From contig NC_053390.1 of assembly GCF_905171765.1 (NCBI RefSeq), positions 140,550,968 through 140,614,967 on the forward strand: a stretch of 64,000 bases of DNA, written 5' to 3'. This DNA is from Bufo bufo (Eukaryota; Chordata; Amphibia; Anura; Bufonidae). Shown piece by piece: positions 45,918 through 57,047 of the stretch (positions are counted from its first letter, which is position 1; each line of letters starts with the position of its first letter). The notes below the pieces were generated by a model. The model was not told the DNA's origin, did not search any database, and was given only the letters and a program-made list of their open reading frames with translations. The position numbers and the translations under genes were made by a program.

Positions 45918-46624
45918 TGTGGCAAAACTAACCTCGCCACTGGGTTTTGGAGGGGCCTGGTTGCCAGCCTCTTGCCCCAGGATTATGGGCCCTCTCATCA
46001 GCCCATGCTAAACTAAAACCCAATGGTGATTTGACTGTGTTTGTGGCATCTGAGCGCTGTTTGGATATATTGAACGCTCAGATCCAAGCCATCTGGGAAT
46101 ATGTTAAATGTCTATGTTACTGTAATGGTTGGGACATTGTATATTTAAATAGTGATGTCTGTCCTATTGCCCCTCACGTGTGTATTGGTGATTTCCCTTT
46201 GTCCTGAGAGATAATTGAATTACTCCTCGGTTGTCTCCAGGACAGAAGACATTGTGTATTCTCCTGCCTGTGATAATTACATCAACCCATTGTGTAAGGT
46301 AATTGTATCACAGGGAGAGGGGAGGATTTTGTGTGGGAGTGTTTTACTGTATTGTACGTGTTTATTGGTTGTTTTTGCAAAACCCTGTGGGTGGTACTAG
46401 TATGTAACAATGTTATATAAGATCAATAAACGCACAGCTCTGGGTGACCACTGCTTGACCCTCAACACGGAGCCTCGTCTCGTTCTTGGGGGAATTCACT
46501 GTATGCTGTTAGAGACTGATTGCTAGGAGTGTAAGCCGCTTGGGTGCATTTCCTATTCGTCTGCTAGCAGCTATTCGGGAGGTTCCGTTCGGGAGTTTGG
46601 AGCATTCCCTTGAATGCCGTTACA
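45918..46624 (+). mobile_element. Solo LTR, retroviral type, 707 bp
   Basis: Begins TGTGGCAAAACTAACCTCG and ends GCCGTTACA, the TG...CA ends of an LTR. CCACT directly flanks both ends (45913-45917 and 46625-46629), a perfect 5-bp target duplication. A TATA box and polyadenylation signal lie at 46414-46430. No gag, pol or env follows on either side, so internal sequence was removed by LTR-LTR recombination. Class (endogenous retrovirus versus other LTR element) is not certain. Short ORFs inside have no viral features. Confidence 0.85.
46414..46430 (+). promoter_or_regulatory. LTR TATA box and AATAAA signal
   Basis: TATATAA at 46414-46420 is followed closely by AATAAA at 46425-46430. The polyadenylation signal sits next to the TATA box, before the expected transcription start, so the R region would be short and downstream, as in some retroviral groups. 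Orientation defines the LTR as + strand. Confidence 0.65.
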
Positions 46625-46629
46625 CCACT

Positions 46630-47584
46630 TATGGCAGGAAAAGTGAATTTGTTTTTGCCATTGTAATATCTGATATTTCATGCTAATTACATGAAAAGGA
46701 AATGAAACAACTATATATTGAGCTTCCACACATTCAGTAGTAAGAAGAACCTGATGGTTGTGATAACGGAGATTTATGTGTTAGTAATGCAGCAACGCTG
46801 AGTAGATAAGTCTCATTCTGACACATATCCGTTGTGAATACAGCACTTTTCAGGCATTAATGACCATCTAATAAAATGATGTCACCTAATCATTAACATC
46901 TATACATGGAGCTGTAATCAAGGTCAGCACTTTCCCACCCGTGCACGCTGATCAGAAAACCAAGATACTGAGAATGCTCGCCACATATAAATGGATCTTT
47001 ATTAACTTTACGAGTTAACTTCTACTGTTTCATGCACAAGGTGTTGGAACAGTTTTCATTTACTCCCAGGGGTTTTACTTCATTCACATATTTACAATAG
47101 ATTTTTTAATGGTAGTAAATTTAGTAAGTCTCCTGAATATCTGATTCAAATTTAATAAAAATAGTGTTCCTATGCACCAGAAAACACACAGAAAGAAAAA
47201 CAGTAATATCTGTAGTGTCAGGCCGCATTCTTATGTAACCGAGCAATAACATTTTTGCATTTATTAGAAGGATACTTTGTTTTATTAATTAAAAGCTTAC
47301 GTTTCTGTTCACATTTGTATCAGAGGCTCCACTGCAGATTTCTTGACGCAAAAAAGAGCACAGGCAGCGCTATTTTTCCCATCAAAATGATGGACACCTT
47401 CATGAAACCCTAAAGGCGCTAGCACAGAACCTGTACAGCGACATTCAGGCTCTGTTAAAGTCCATGTGTATGAATACATTCTCCCTTACAAGCAATGATC
47501 TTCGGGGAGAACTCTAATCAGATGGCCACGTGCATGAACTCTTACAATCGGAACTTACTAAGTTGTTTGATGTGGTCTTCTCAC
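46630..47584. other. Unassigned non-coding stretch
   Basis: AT-rich, no bounded repeat, RNA gene or coding signal. Confidence 0.4.
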
Positions 47585-47588
47585 TTAA

Positions 47589-48281
47589 AGGGGTTCTCGA
47601 GGAATTTAAAAAAATTTAAATACTTAAATATTACTTTATTATAAATATATTCACAAATATCTCATTACTTAGAATGGCTTGTTTTGTCTAGGGAACAATC
47701 ATTAGGAGAAATAAAATGGCCGTCTTCCTATTAGTACACACAAAGCCTGTCCTAATCACATAGGAGGACAAGTTACTTCACCTCATCCTCCTGTCTGCTC
47801 TGCTTGTCAGGAATCATGATCCTCAATACAGGTGGATCTCTGTGGGAATGGAGATGATGAGGAGACATGAGAGGAGGGTGAGGTGTGGCTAATGAGCAGC
47901 AGCACTTGTTTACAGTCTCCATTACCACAGCCCCACATCACCACAGTCTGTCCTGTCCGTTCTCTCTGTAATTCATGTCTCCTCATGAATTAAATTCTCC
48001 AGAGATTCAGCTAAAGTTTTTATCATCTGTATTCAGGATCATAATCCCTGACAAGTAGAGAGAAGGATGAGGCAGCTCTTTACCTCAGTGTTGTAAAGTA
48101 ACTTGCCCTCATGTGTGATCAGGACAGGTTTTGTGTAGTGAAATAATGGGACAGCGGCTATTTTGTTTTCCCTGGTAATTGCTCCCCAGACAAAATGAGC
48201 CATCATAATTAATGAAAGGTATTTGAGAATATATTTATTATAAAGTAATATTTTCATTTTCTTAATTCCCGGAGAACACCT
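47589..48281. mobile_element. 693-bp TTAA foldback MITE
   Basis: AGGGGTTCTCGAGGAAT and (inverted right end) AGGTGTTCTCCGGGAATT are the termini. TTAA flanks at 47585-47588 and 48282-48285. Inner arms pair around AATATTACTTTATTATAAAT / TTTATTATAAAGTAATATTT and through the CATCCTCC and GGAGGATGAGG regions. No coding sequence. Confidence 0.75.
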
Positions 48282-48285
48282 TTAA

Positions 48286-48985
48286 GAACTTCTTTAGAGA
48301 CTTCATAGGATATGCACCTCTGGGACCCACATATATCTTCAGCACAGAAATCTCCTGATTCCCGTATTTCTGGTAAAGGGGTCATTGATTGCCACATCAA
48401 TGTAAAATAATGAATGGAGAGGGGGCTGCACCTCAGCAGGATTTATTGAAACAGGCAAGCATGCTGGAGATTCCTATTCTGGAGAGAAGTGCAGGTCCCA
48501 GTGGTGGATAGATTATAAATATCTATGATGGGAACATGTAATGAATTAGTAACTCTGCTGCTTTTAATAAGGCTTCCGTGGTTGGACTGTTGCGCAGACC
48601 ACTCTGGTTAGCAGAACCTTTACAACTCCCAGGTTGTCATCTTTTAGGTGGTGAATGCAAGCCAAAAACAAAGCCTAGTCGATACAGGGAATAGGCCAAA
48701 GAAAATGTAAGGCTAAAACTAAATCTCAGAGTCAGTGCAGGGTCAAATCAGGAGGTAATCTGCATCAGGAAAAAGAAATATTCTATATTAGGATATGGAA
48801 ATAATAACTGACACATATGGAAGTACTAGTGAAAGTTAAAGGAGTTACCCCTGAAAATCAGACGATATATAGTACATGACAATCTCTTTCTAACAAGCTA
48901 GAACTAGCCCTGTACCTCACATGGATCCAGAGATCTCTCTCTGGTCATTGTTCCAATTGCTCTGCTATATTTATTTAAAGCTGGC
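48286..48985. other. Unassigned non-coding stretch
   Basis: No element boundaries or coding signal recognised. Confidence 0.4.
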
Positions 48986-48992
48986 GATTTAA

Positions 48993-49442
48993 AGAGGACC
49001 TTTCACCGATTCTTACCCTATGAACTAACTATACAGACATGTGGAGCGGCACCCGGGGATCTCACTGCACTTACTATTATCCCTGGGCGCCGCTCCGTTC
49101 TCCCGTTATGCCCTCCGGTATCTCCGCTCACTAAGTTATAGTAGGCGGAGATTCCAGTCCCTAAGTTATGGTAGGCGGAGTCTGCTCTAGCGCTGGCCAA
49201 TCGCAGCGCAGAGCTCACAGCCTGGGAGGTTATTTTCTCCAAAGCTGTGAGCTCTGCAATGCGATTGGCCAGCGCTAGAGCAGACTCCGCCTACCATAAC
49301 TTAGGGAACGGAGATACCGGAGGGCATAGCAGGAGAACGGAGCGGCGCCCGGGGATAATAGTAAGTACAGTGAGATCCCCGGGCGCCGCTCCACATGTCT
49401 GTATAGTTAGTTCATAGGGTAAGAATCGGTGAAAGGTCCTCT
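48993..49442. mobile_element. 450-bp TTAA foldback MITE
   Basis: AGAGGACCTTTCACCGATTC begins both arms, inverted. TTAA flanks at 48989-48992 and 49443-49446. Arms exceed 200 bp and close near 49225. The left arm carries an extra copy of a block of about 30 bp (CTAAGTTATGGTAGGCGGAG and its near-repeat) that the right arm lacks. Mirror ORFs on the minus strand at 49018 and 49291 are artefacts. Confidence 0.85.
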
Positions 49443-49624
49443 TTAAGGATGTGTCAATTCTCATGGGGCATGTCCTTTCTACTGCAGTTCTCTCCTTGTA
49501 ACTGTTACATCTTCTAACAGTAGATACGGCTGGTGGAATTTCAAGGATGGGATTAAGCATGTGCGACCACCTCAGCAAAGTTACCGAAGTGGACAGAGAA
49601 ATTAATTAACCACCTCCGGACCGC

Positions 49625-49940
49625 CTAACGCAGGATCGCGTTCCGGAGGTGGCAGCCCTGCGCAGAGTCACGCATATATGCGCCATCTCGCGATGGCCGA
49701 GATTTCCTGTGAACGCGCGCACACAGGCGCGCGCGCTCACAGGAACGGAAGGTAAGAGAGTTGATCTCCAGCCTGCCAGCGGCGATCGTTCGCTGGCAGG
49801 CTGGAGATGTGTTTTTTTTAACCCCTAACAGGTATATTAGACGCTGTTTTGATAACAGCGTCTAATATACCTGCTACCTGGTCCTCTGGTGGTCCCCTTT
49901 GTTTGGATCGACCACCAGAGGACACAGGTAGCTCAGTAAA
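49625..49940. repeat. GC-rich chained hairpins
   Basis: Successive inverted pairs: CCTGTGAACGCGCG / GCGCGCTCACAGG (about 49707-49743), CTCCAGCCTGCCAGCG / CGCTGGCAGGCTGGAG (49767-49806), TATTAGACGCTGTT / AACAGCGTCTAATA (49832-49868) and CCTCTGGTGGTC / GACCACCAGAGG (49882-49921). Confidence 0.85.
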
Positions 49941-50027
49941 GTAGCACCAAGCACCACTACACTACACTACACCCCCCCCCCCCGTCACTTATTAACCCCT
50001 TATTAGCCCCTGATCACCCCTGATCAC

Positions 50028-50930
50028 CCCATATAGACTCCCTGATCACCCCCCTGTCATTGATTACCCCCCTGTCATTGATTACCCCCCTGTCATTGAT
50101 CAACCCCCTGTAAAGCTCCATTCAGACGTCCGCATGATTTTTACGGATCCACTGATAGATGGATCGGATCCGCAAAACGCATCCGGACGTCTGAATGAAG
50201 CCTTACAGGGGCGTGATCAATGACTGTGGTTATCACCCCATATAGACTCCCTGATCACCCCCCTGTCATTGATTACCCCCCTGTAAAGCTCCATTCAGAC
50301 GTCCGCATGATTTTTACGGATCCACTGATAGATGGATCGGATCCGCAAAACGCATCCGGACGTCTGAATGAAGCCTTACAGGGGCATGATCAATGACTGT
50401 GGTTATCACCCCATATAGACTCCCTGATCACCCCCCTGTCATTGATTACCCCCCTGTAAAGCTCCATTCAGATGTCCGCATGATTTTCACGGATGCACTG
50501 ATAGATGGATCGGATCCGCAAAACGCATCCGGACGTCTGAATGAAGCCTTACAGGGGCATGATCAATGACTGTGGTTATCACCCCATATAGACTCCCTGA
50601 TCACCCCCCTGTCATTGATTACCCCCCTGTAAAGCTCCATTCAGATGTCCGCATGATTTTTACGGATGCACTGATAGATGGATCGGATCCGCAAAACGCA
50701 TCCGGACGTCTGAATGAAGCCTTACAGGGGCATGATCAATGACTGTGGTTATCACCCCATATAGACTCCCTGATCACCCCCCTGTCATTGATCACCCCCC
50801 TGTCATTGATCACCCCCCCTGTCATTGATCACCCCCCCTGTCATTGATCACCCCCCCTGTCATTGATCACCCCCCCTGTCATTGATCACCCCCCCTGTCA
50901 TTGATCACCCTCTGTAAGGCTCCATTCAGA
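50028..50930. repeat. 173-bp tandem array plus 19-bp array
   Basis: TAAAGCTCCATTCAG recurs at 50111, 50284, 50457 and 50630, exactly 173 bp apart; CCATATAGACTCCCTGATCA keeps the same spacing from 50238 to 50757. Each unit contains a palindrome of about 90 bp (CATTCAGACGTCCG and its inverted partner). Units differ at only a few bases. From about 50781 a 19-bp unit (CTGTCATTGATCACCCCCC) is repeated about seven times. Confidence 0.9.
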
Positions 50931-51071
50931 CATTTTTTTGGCCCAAGTTAGCGGAATTATTATTATTTTTTCTTACAAAGTCTCATATTCCACTAACTTG
51001 TGTCAAAAAATAAAATCTCACATGAACTCACCATACCCCTCACGGAATCCAAATGCGTAAAATTTTTTAGA

Positions 51072-52920
51072 CATTTATATTCCAGACTTCTTCTCACGCT
51101 TTAGGGCCCCTAGAATGCCAGGGCAGTATAAATACCCCACATGTGACCCCATTTCGGAAAGAAGACACCCCCAGGTATTCCGTGAGGGGCATATTGAGTC
51201 CATGAAAGATTGAAATTTTTGTCCCAAGTTAGCGGAACGGGAGACTTTGTGAGAAAAAAATTAAAAATATCAATTTCCGCTAACTTGTGCCAAAAAAAAA
51301 AAATTTCTATGAACTCGCCATGTCCCTCATTGAATACCTTGGGGTGTCTTCTTTCCAAAATGGGGTCACGTGTGGGGTATTTATACTGCCCTGGCATTCT
51401 AGGGGCCCCAAAGCGTGAGAAGTCTGGTATCCAAATGTCTAAAAATGCCCTCCTAAAAGGAATTTGGGCACCTTTGCGCATCTAGGCTGCAAAAAAGTGT
51501 CACACATCTGGTATCGCCGTACTCAGGAGAAGTTGGGGAATGTGTTTTGGGGTGTCATTTTACATATACCCATGCTGGGTGAGATAAATATCTTGGTCAA
51601 ATGCCAACTTTGTATAAAAAAATGGGAAAAGTTGTCTTTTGCCAAGATATTTCTCTCACCCAGCAAGGGTATACGTAAAATGACACCCCAAAACACATTC
51701 CCCAACTTCTTCTGAATACGGCGATGCCACATGTGTGACACTTTTTTGCAGCCTAGGTGGGCAAAGGGGCCCATATTCCAAAGAGCACCTTTAGGATTTC
51801 ACAGGTCATTTACCTACTTACCACACATTAGGGCCCCTGGAAAATGCCAGGGCAGTATAACTACCCCACAAGTGACCCCATTTTGGAAAGAAGACACCCC
51901 AAGGTATTCCGTGAGGGGCATGGAGAGTTCCTAGAATTTTTTATTTTTTGTCACAAGTTAGTGGAAAATGCTGATTTTTTTTTTAATTTCTTTTTTTCAT
52001 ACAAAGTCTCATATTCCACTAACTTGTGACAAAAAATAAAAACTTCCATGAACTCACTATGCCCATCAGCGAATACCTTGGGGTCTCTTCTTTCCAAAAT
52101 GGGGTCACTTGTGGGGTAGTTATACTGCCCTGGCATTCTAGGGGCCCAAATGTGTGGTAAGGAGTTTGAAATCAAATTCTGTAAAAAATGACCTGTGAAA
52201 TCCGAAAGGTGCTCTTTGGAATATGGGCCCCTTTGCCCACCTAGGCTGCAAAAAAGTGTCACACATCTGGTATCTCCGTACTCAGGAGAAGTTGGGGAAT
52301 GTGTTTTGGGGTGTCATTTTACATATACCCATGCTGGGTGAGAGAAATATCTTGGCAAAAGACAACTTTTCCCATTTTTTTATACAAAGTTGGCATTTGA
52401 CCAAGATATTTATCTCACCCAGCATGGGTATATGTAAAAAGACACCCCAAAACACATTCCTCAACTTCTCCTGAATACAGAGATACCAGATGTGTGACAC
52501 TTTTTTGCAGCCTAGGTGGGCAAAGGGGCCCATATTCCAAAGAGCACCTTTCGGATTTCACTCGTCATTTTTTACAGAATTTGATTTCAAACTCCTTACC
52601 ACACATTTGGGCCCCTAGAATGCCAGGGCAGTATAACTACCCCACAAGTGACCCCATTTTGGAAAGAAGAGACCCCAAGGTATTTCGTGATGGGCATAGT
52701 GAGTTCATGGAAGTTTTTATTTTTTGTCACAAGTTAGTGGAATATGAGACTTTGTAAGAAAAAAAAAAAAAAAAAAAATCATCATTTTCCGCTAACTTGT
52801 GACAAAAATAAAAAGTTCTATGAACTCACTATGCCCATCAGCGAATACCTTAGGGTGTGTACTTTCCGAAATGGGGTCATTTGTGGGGTGTTTGTACTGT
52901 CTGGGCATTGTAGAACCTCA
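51072..52920. repeat. Alternating inverted modules, 1.85-kb palindrome
   Basis: Two modules, A (GCCCCTAGAATGCCAGGGCA... to CGTGAGGGGCAT) and B (CTGCAAAAAAGTGTCACACA... to ATGCTGGGTGAGA), occur in the order A, A', B, B', A, A', B, B', A, A', where primes mark inverted copies. Centres are near 51256, 51620, 51995, 52381 and 52765, about 375 bp apart. The order is mirror-symmetric about 51995. Matching 83-residue ORFs on opposite strands come from this symmetry and are not genes. Confidence 0.85.
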
Positions 52921-53381
52921 GGAAACATGACAGGTGCTCAGAAAGTCAGAGCTGCTTCAAAAAGCGGAAATTCACATTTTTGTACCATAGTTTGTAAACG
53001 CTATAACTTTTACCCAAACCATTTTTTTTTTACCCAAACATTTTTTTTTTTTTATCAAAGACATGTAGAACAATAAATTTAGAGCAAAATTTATATATGG
53101 ATGTAGTTTTTTTTGCAAAATTTTACAACTGAAAGTGAAAAATGTCATTTTTTTGCAAAGAAATCGTTAAATTTCGATTAATAACAAAAAAAGTAAAAAT
53201 GTCAGCAGCAATGAAATACCACCAAATGAAAGCTCTATTAGTGAGAAGAAAAGGAGGTAAAATTCATTTGGGTGGTAAGTTGCATGACCGAGCAATAAAT
53301 GGTGAAAGTAGTGTAGGTCAGAAGTGTAAAAAGTGGCCTGGTCTTTCAGGGTGTTTAAGCACTGGGGGCTGAAGTGGTTAA

Positions 53382-54771
53382 AGACAGCAAGTGGCACTAT
53401 ACATAAACATTTTATTGAATAGCTCAGTGGCTACACAAAATTTTTAATTTCTTCACATACCACAGTTTTCCTTGAGTTTTCCCCTTAGTTATGGCTGTTT
53501 AAACATTTACAATATGAGGACCTTCTCAAGATGGCTCCTCTGCCAGTTCTCTGAGGCCAAAACTGCTTTCCCTCACTTCACATACACACAATCAGATTGG
53601 ATTACTGAGAGACACGCCTCCTCACTCTAAAGCCTAATGCAGGCATGCAGTGTGAAGGACCGCCCCTCCGTCTTCCGGTCTTCTTAGCTAGAGACAGACA
53701 ACGCATAGCAACTGTCTTTTAAGGGAGCAGTGGAAAGAGACAGAGGACATTAATGAAAGCTGTTATTCTAAGGTAATTACAGATATTTTGACAATCATTG
53801 ACAGACTAACTCAGGTATACATGCCTAGCTATAATAAAGTAGCAAATAAAATAAAAAATGACAGTTACACTTTAAGGACCGGACTGCTGCACACTTGAGA
53901 GCGAGACAACAACCAGTATGGCCAACATTACATCTCCAACAAATGTTACCACACAAATGCTTTGCATCAGAGCAGGACCAGGTGATAAGCCACAGGTTAA
54001 CCTGGCAAGTTACATCTATTCTATTTAATGTGGATCTGTCTTTAGGCTATGCTGTCCTAAATAAAAGCAGTATAATATGAGGCAGTAAAATACTGTGCTG
54101 CTTTGGGTGATGGGACAAAGGACAGCATAGCCTAATGACATATACGCTTTAAAATAAAATAGAATAATAAAGATGTGTTCTGAACAAAAGCCAAACTGGA
54201 TAAATGTCACCGCCAGACATCTGAGAAGCTCTGACAGACGTTCTTCAGAACCTCCTGCTTGAGGTTCTTTTGTTTTGCTTTTGTTTTGTCATCTCGTTTC
54301 CCTCTCTCAGCTGTCATCTAGTTGCACTGATTGCATCCCTTTAAATCCCCTCCCATACTGCATCACTTTGCGGTTTATACAACTTCCTGGAGTGTGTGCA
54401 TGCTGGATGCTACAACTGATGCTTCTACAGATAAGTCTGTTCATTTATCTGTGTTTTCCTGTTTGCTTGATCCTAGGTGACCCTGACTCCCTCCGTATTA
54501 AGTGTAGGGAGATGGTGGTCGTGTCCCCTCACTATTATAGGGTGTTCAGGTTTCATACAGTCGAGGAACGAGGGTATGCAATTATCTACCATAGAGATTT
54601 TTGCATAGGCTGAGCAGTAAGGGAGAGAGCTAGGGCTGTTGCAGGGCTTACCCTTTGGTTCCTTAGTTTTGGATCAAGTCAGTCGGATCTTCATTTGTGT
54701 CTACTAGTTTTCTGTAACACCTTCCGTGACAATAAATTACAGGACTTACCCTCAAATATTATTAAAGGGGT
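53382..54771. other. Unassigned stretch with MITE scraps
   Basis: A TTAA-type right end (ATGACAGTTACACT, then TTAA) lies near 53869-53875. An inverted pair AGGCTATGCTGTCC / GGACAGCATAGCC is at 54043-54133. The 112-residue ORF at 54275-54613 is unrecognised. No coding call is made. Confidence 0.4.
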
Positions 54772-54775
54772 TGTC

Positions 54776-55120
54776 CAGGTTCAGAGCTGAACCCGGACAA
54801 ACCCATATTTTCACCCAAGCAGCCCCCCTGATGTTAGCCTCGGTGCATTTCATGCCCCTCACTTTTGTGTATCTCATGCTCTGATGCCCCTCACTTTTGT
54901 GTATCTGCAGACTATTTCTTTCTGCTTTACAGCTAACTTGTCAGTGAGCTGCTCTGATGGCTGATCTGTAGCCCTTATCTATACGAGCCTGACAGTTCAT
55001 AAACACTCAATCTAGCCAATTTCTTATCAGTTTCTGCATTTAAGCTGTCAGGAGTTCAGATAAGGGCTACAGATCAGCCGTCAGAGCAGCTCTCTGACAA
55101 ATTCGCTGTAAGGCCTCTTT
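54776..55120. mobile_element. TTAA-type MITE start and foldback
   Basis: AGGGGTTGTCCAGGTTCAGA follows TTAA (54772-54775). A foldback (CTGATCTGTAGCCCTTATCT with AGATAAGGGCTACAGATCAG) spans about 54900-55115 and resembles the one at 30480-30735. A matching right terminus was not found, so this may be part of a larger composite reaching beyond 56000. Confidence 0.5.
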
Positions 55121-55265
55121 CAGACGAGTGTCCTGTGCGGAATTCATGCTCTGTGTGTAAGCGTGATTTCCTGTTATGGACACTGCTCGTCTCCCAGGAG
55201 AACACAGCATTATAATGATTTATAATGCTGTGTGTCTCTGCATGACCTTTCTTCTACAGAATTAG

Positions 55266-55505
55266 GCCTCATGCACACGACCGTTGTGTGCATCCGCGGC
55301 CGTTGTTCCGTTTTCCCATTGACTTTCAATGGGTCCGTGGAAAAATCTGAAAATGCACCGTTTTGCAGCCGCATCTGACTTGAAAAAATGTGACCTGTCC
55401 TATTTTTTTGACGGACAACGGTTCACGGACCCATTCAAGTCAATGGGTCCGTGAAAAAACAGGAATGCACACAATATTGGCATCCGCGTCCGTGGCCGTA
55501 GGCTA
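55266..55505. mobile_element. Harbinger-like MITE, right end lost
   Basis: GGCCTCATGCACACGACCGT after TTA. Inner palindrome blocks such as CCATTGACTTTCAATGGGTC and CCCATTCAAGTCAATGGGTC. The right terminal repeat is replaced by GGCTAATTTCACACAG. Confidence 0.55.
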
Positions 55506-55522
55506 ATTTCACACAGATGGAT

Positions 55523-56003
55523 CCCCCTCCTAATTAAAATCTCCCGCCCCTATCATTGGTGGCAGCGGAGAGTTCCGATCGGAGTCCCAGTTTAATCGCT
55601 TGGGCTCTGATCGGTAACCATGGCAACCAGGACGCTACTGCAGTCCTGGTTGCCATGGTTGCTTAGCAATTTTTAGAAGCATTATACTTACCTGCGAGGC
55701 TGCGATGTCTGTGTCCGGCTGGGCCCTCCTCCTACTGGTAAGTGAAAGGTCTGTGCTATAAGCAATGCGCCGCACAGACCTTTCACTTACCAGTAGGAGG
55801 AGCGCCCGGCCAGTCACAGACATCGCAGCTCACAGGTAAGTATAATGCTTCTAAAAATTGCTAAGTAACCATGGCAACCAGGACTGCAGTAGCGTCCTAG
55901 TTGCCATGGTTACCGATCGGAGCCCCAGCGATTAAACTGGGACTCCGATCGGAACTCTCCGCTGCCACCAATGATAGGGGCGGGAGATTTTAATTAGGAG
56001 GGG
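55523..56003. repeat. 481-bp near-perfect palindrome
   Basis: Arms of about 235 bp run from CCCCTCCTAATTAAAATCTC to the inverted GAGATTTTAATTAGGAGGGG and close at about 55763 with a loop of roughly 13 nt (CTGTGC / GCACAG). Each arm contains its own small hairpin (TGGTTGCCATGGTTGC / AACCATGGCAACCA). No clear target duplication. Confidence 0.9.
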
Positions 56004-56014
56004 GAGGGAGGGGG

Positions 56015-56200
56015 GGCCCACTGGCCACCAATGAATCTACAGTACTACAGGGGAGGGAGGGGGGGCCCTCTGGCCATCAATGAATCTACAGTACTACAGG
56101 GGAGGGGGGGCCCACTGGCCACCAATGAATCTACAGTATTACAGGGGAGGGAGGGGGGCCCACTGGCCACCAATGAATTTAAAACTGGAGAGGGAGGGGG
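56015..56200. repeat. About 48-bp tandem repeat, four copies
   Basis: TGGCCACCAATGAATCTACA recurs at 56022, 56071, 56116 and 56164 (spacing 49, 45, 48), each followed by a GGGGAGGGAGGGG run. The unit contains CCACCAATGA, also present at the palindrome arm end, so the array probably grew from that edge. The 113-residue ORF here is repeat translation. Confidence 0.85.
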
Positions 56201-56208
56201 GTGTGCCC

Positions 56209-56338
56209 CCTCCTGCCTGGCAGCACATGATCTCTTACAGGGGGCTATGATATGCACAATTAACCCCTCAGGACCTGAGCGGTTAATTGTGCGTATCATA
56301 GCCCCCTGTAAGAGATCGGGTGCTGCCAGGCAGCAGGG
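56209..56338. repeat. Palindromic hairpin
   Basis: CTGGCAGCACATGATCTCTT (56217) pairs with AAGAGATCGGGTGCTGCCAG (about 56310), and GGGGGCTATGATATGCACAA pairs with TTGTGCGTATCATAGCCCCC. Loop around CTCAGGACCTGAG. Confidence 0.85.
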
Positions 56339-56369
56339 GACAGTCATGTACACAGTTCAAAGTATATTC

Positions 56370-56508
56370 TAACTTGAAGCGTCCCTATCACTATGGGAAC
56401 GCCTCTGTGTTTTCACGCCTCGGATATGAGTTTTCACAATCTAACTCAAATCCGATGGTATATTCTAACATAGAGGCGTTCCCATGGTGATGTGGACGCT
56501 TCAAGTTA
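56370..56508. repeat. Palindromic hairpin
   Basis: TAACTTGAAGCGTCC pairs with GGACGCTTCAAGTTA, and ATGGGAACGCCTCTGTG with CATAGAGGCGTTCCCAT. The central part is unpaired. Confidence 0.85.
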
Positions 56509-57044
56509 AAATATACCATCAGATTGGAGAAAACTCCGATCCGATGGTATAATAGGGACTCCTGACTTTACATTGAAAGTCAATGAGGGACGGATCCGTT
56601 TGCAATTGCACCATATTTTTAATGCAAACGAGGACTTCAGTGCACTGAGGGCGTGGTCGGCAGTAGAAAGCGGAGAGGCTGTGGTGCACTGAGAGTCTTC
56701 TACATTAATACTACATGTCATATTATGTTAAACCTGCTTGAAAGTAAAATTCAAATAGAAATATCACACAGAGACAATAATAACTTCCTCACACATCTCA
56801 TTGCACCTCAAACTAAAGAAATCAACAGTAGATGGCCAGCTTTGGTTTAGAAAGCATTGACTGAAGGTTACTGTATGCCCATTTTTTTTCTTCAGTGTTT
56901 ACAAAACAATTCTGCTTCATTAAAGGGAATGTTTAGCATTAAAATAAAAAAAAAATAAAAAAAACATGGCGGCTGGCTTCTACCACAAAAAGTGCCACAC
57001 AGTCTACAGGTTGTGTGTGGTATTTCATCTCAGTACCATTCAAT
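56509..57044. other. Unassigned non-coding stretch
   Basis: Contains a left-end-like TTAAAGGGAATG block near 56920 but no complete element. No coding signal. Confidence 0.4.
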
Positions 57045-57047
57045 TTA

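Larger units (their letters stand above)
49610..53377. mobile_element. 3.77-kb non-autonomous TTAA element
   Basis: It starts CCACCTCCGGACCGCC after TTAA (49606-49609) and ends GGGGGCTGAAGTGG before TTAA (53378-53381). The inverted right end reads CCACTTCAGCCCCC, so the termini are short, imperfect inverted repeats. From left to right: a GC-rich hairpin zone (49610-49960), a 173-bp tandem array with short satellites (50028-50930), ten alternating inverted modules (51072-52920), then an A/T-rich tail. No transposase; every ORF is module translation. It depends on an unseen enzyme, perhaps piggyBac- or Kolobok-like by target site. Confidence 0.65.

Noticed and set aside
51464..52533. Several 83-residue ORFs with nearly the same protein on both strands
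   Set aside because: They are translations of module B in its direct and inverted copies; the recurrence comes from the palindrome, not from a gene family.
56031..56372. 113-residue ORF with repeating NESTVLQG units
   Set aside because: Translation of the 48-bp tandem repeat and the adjoining hairpin.
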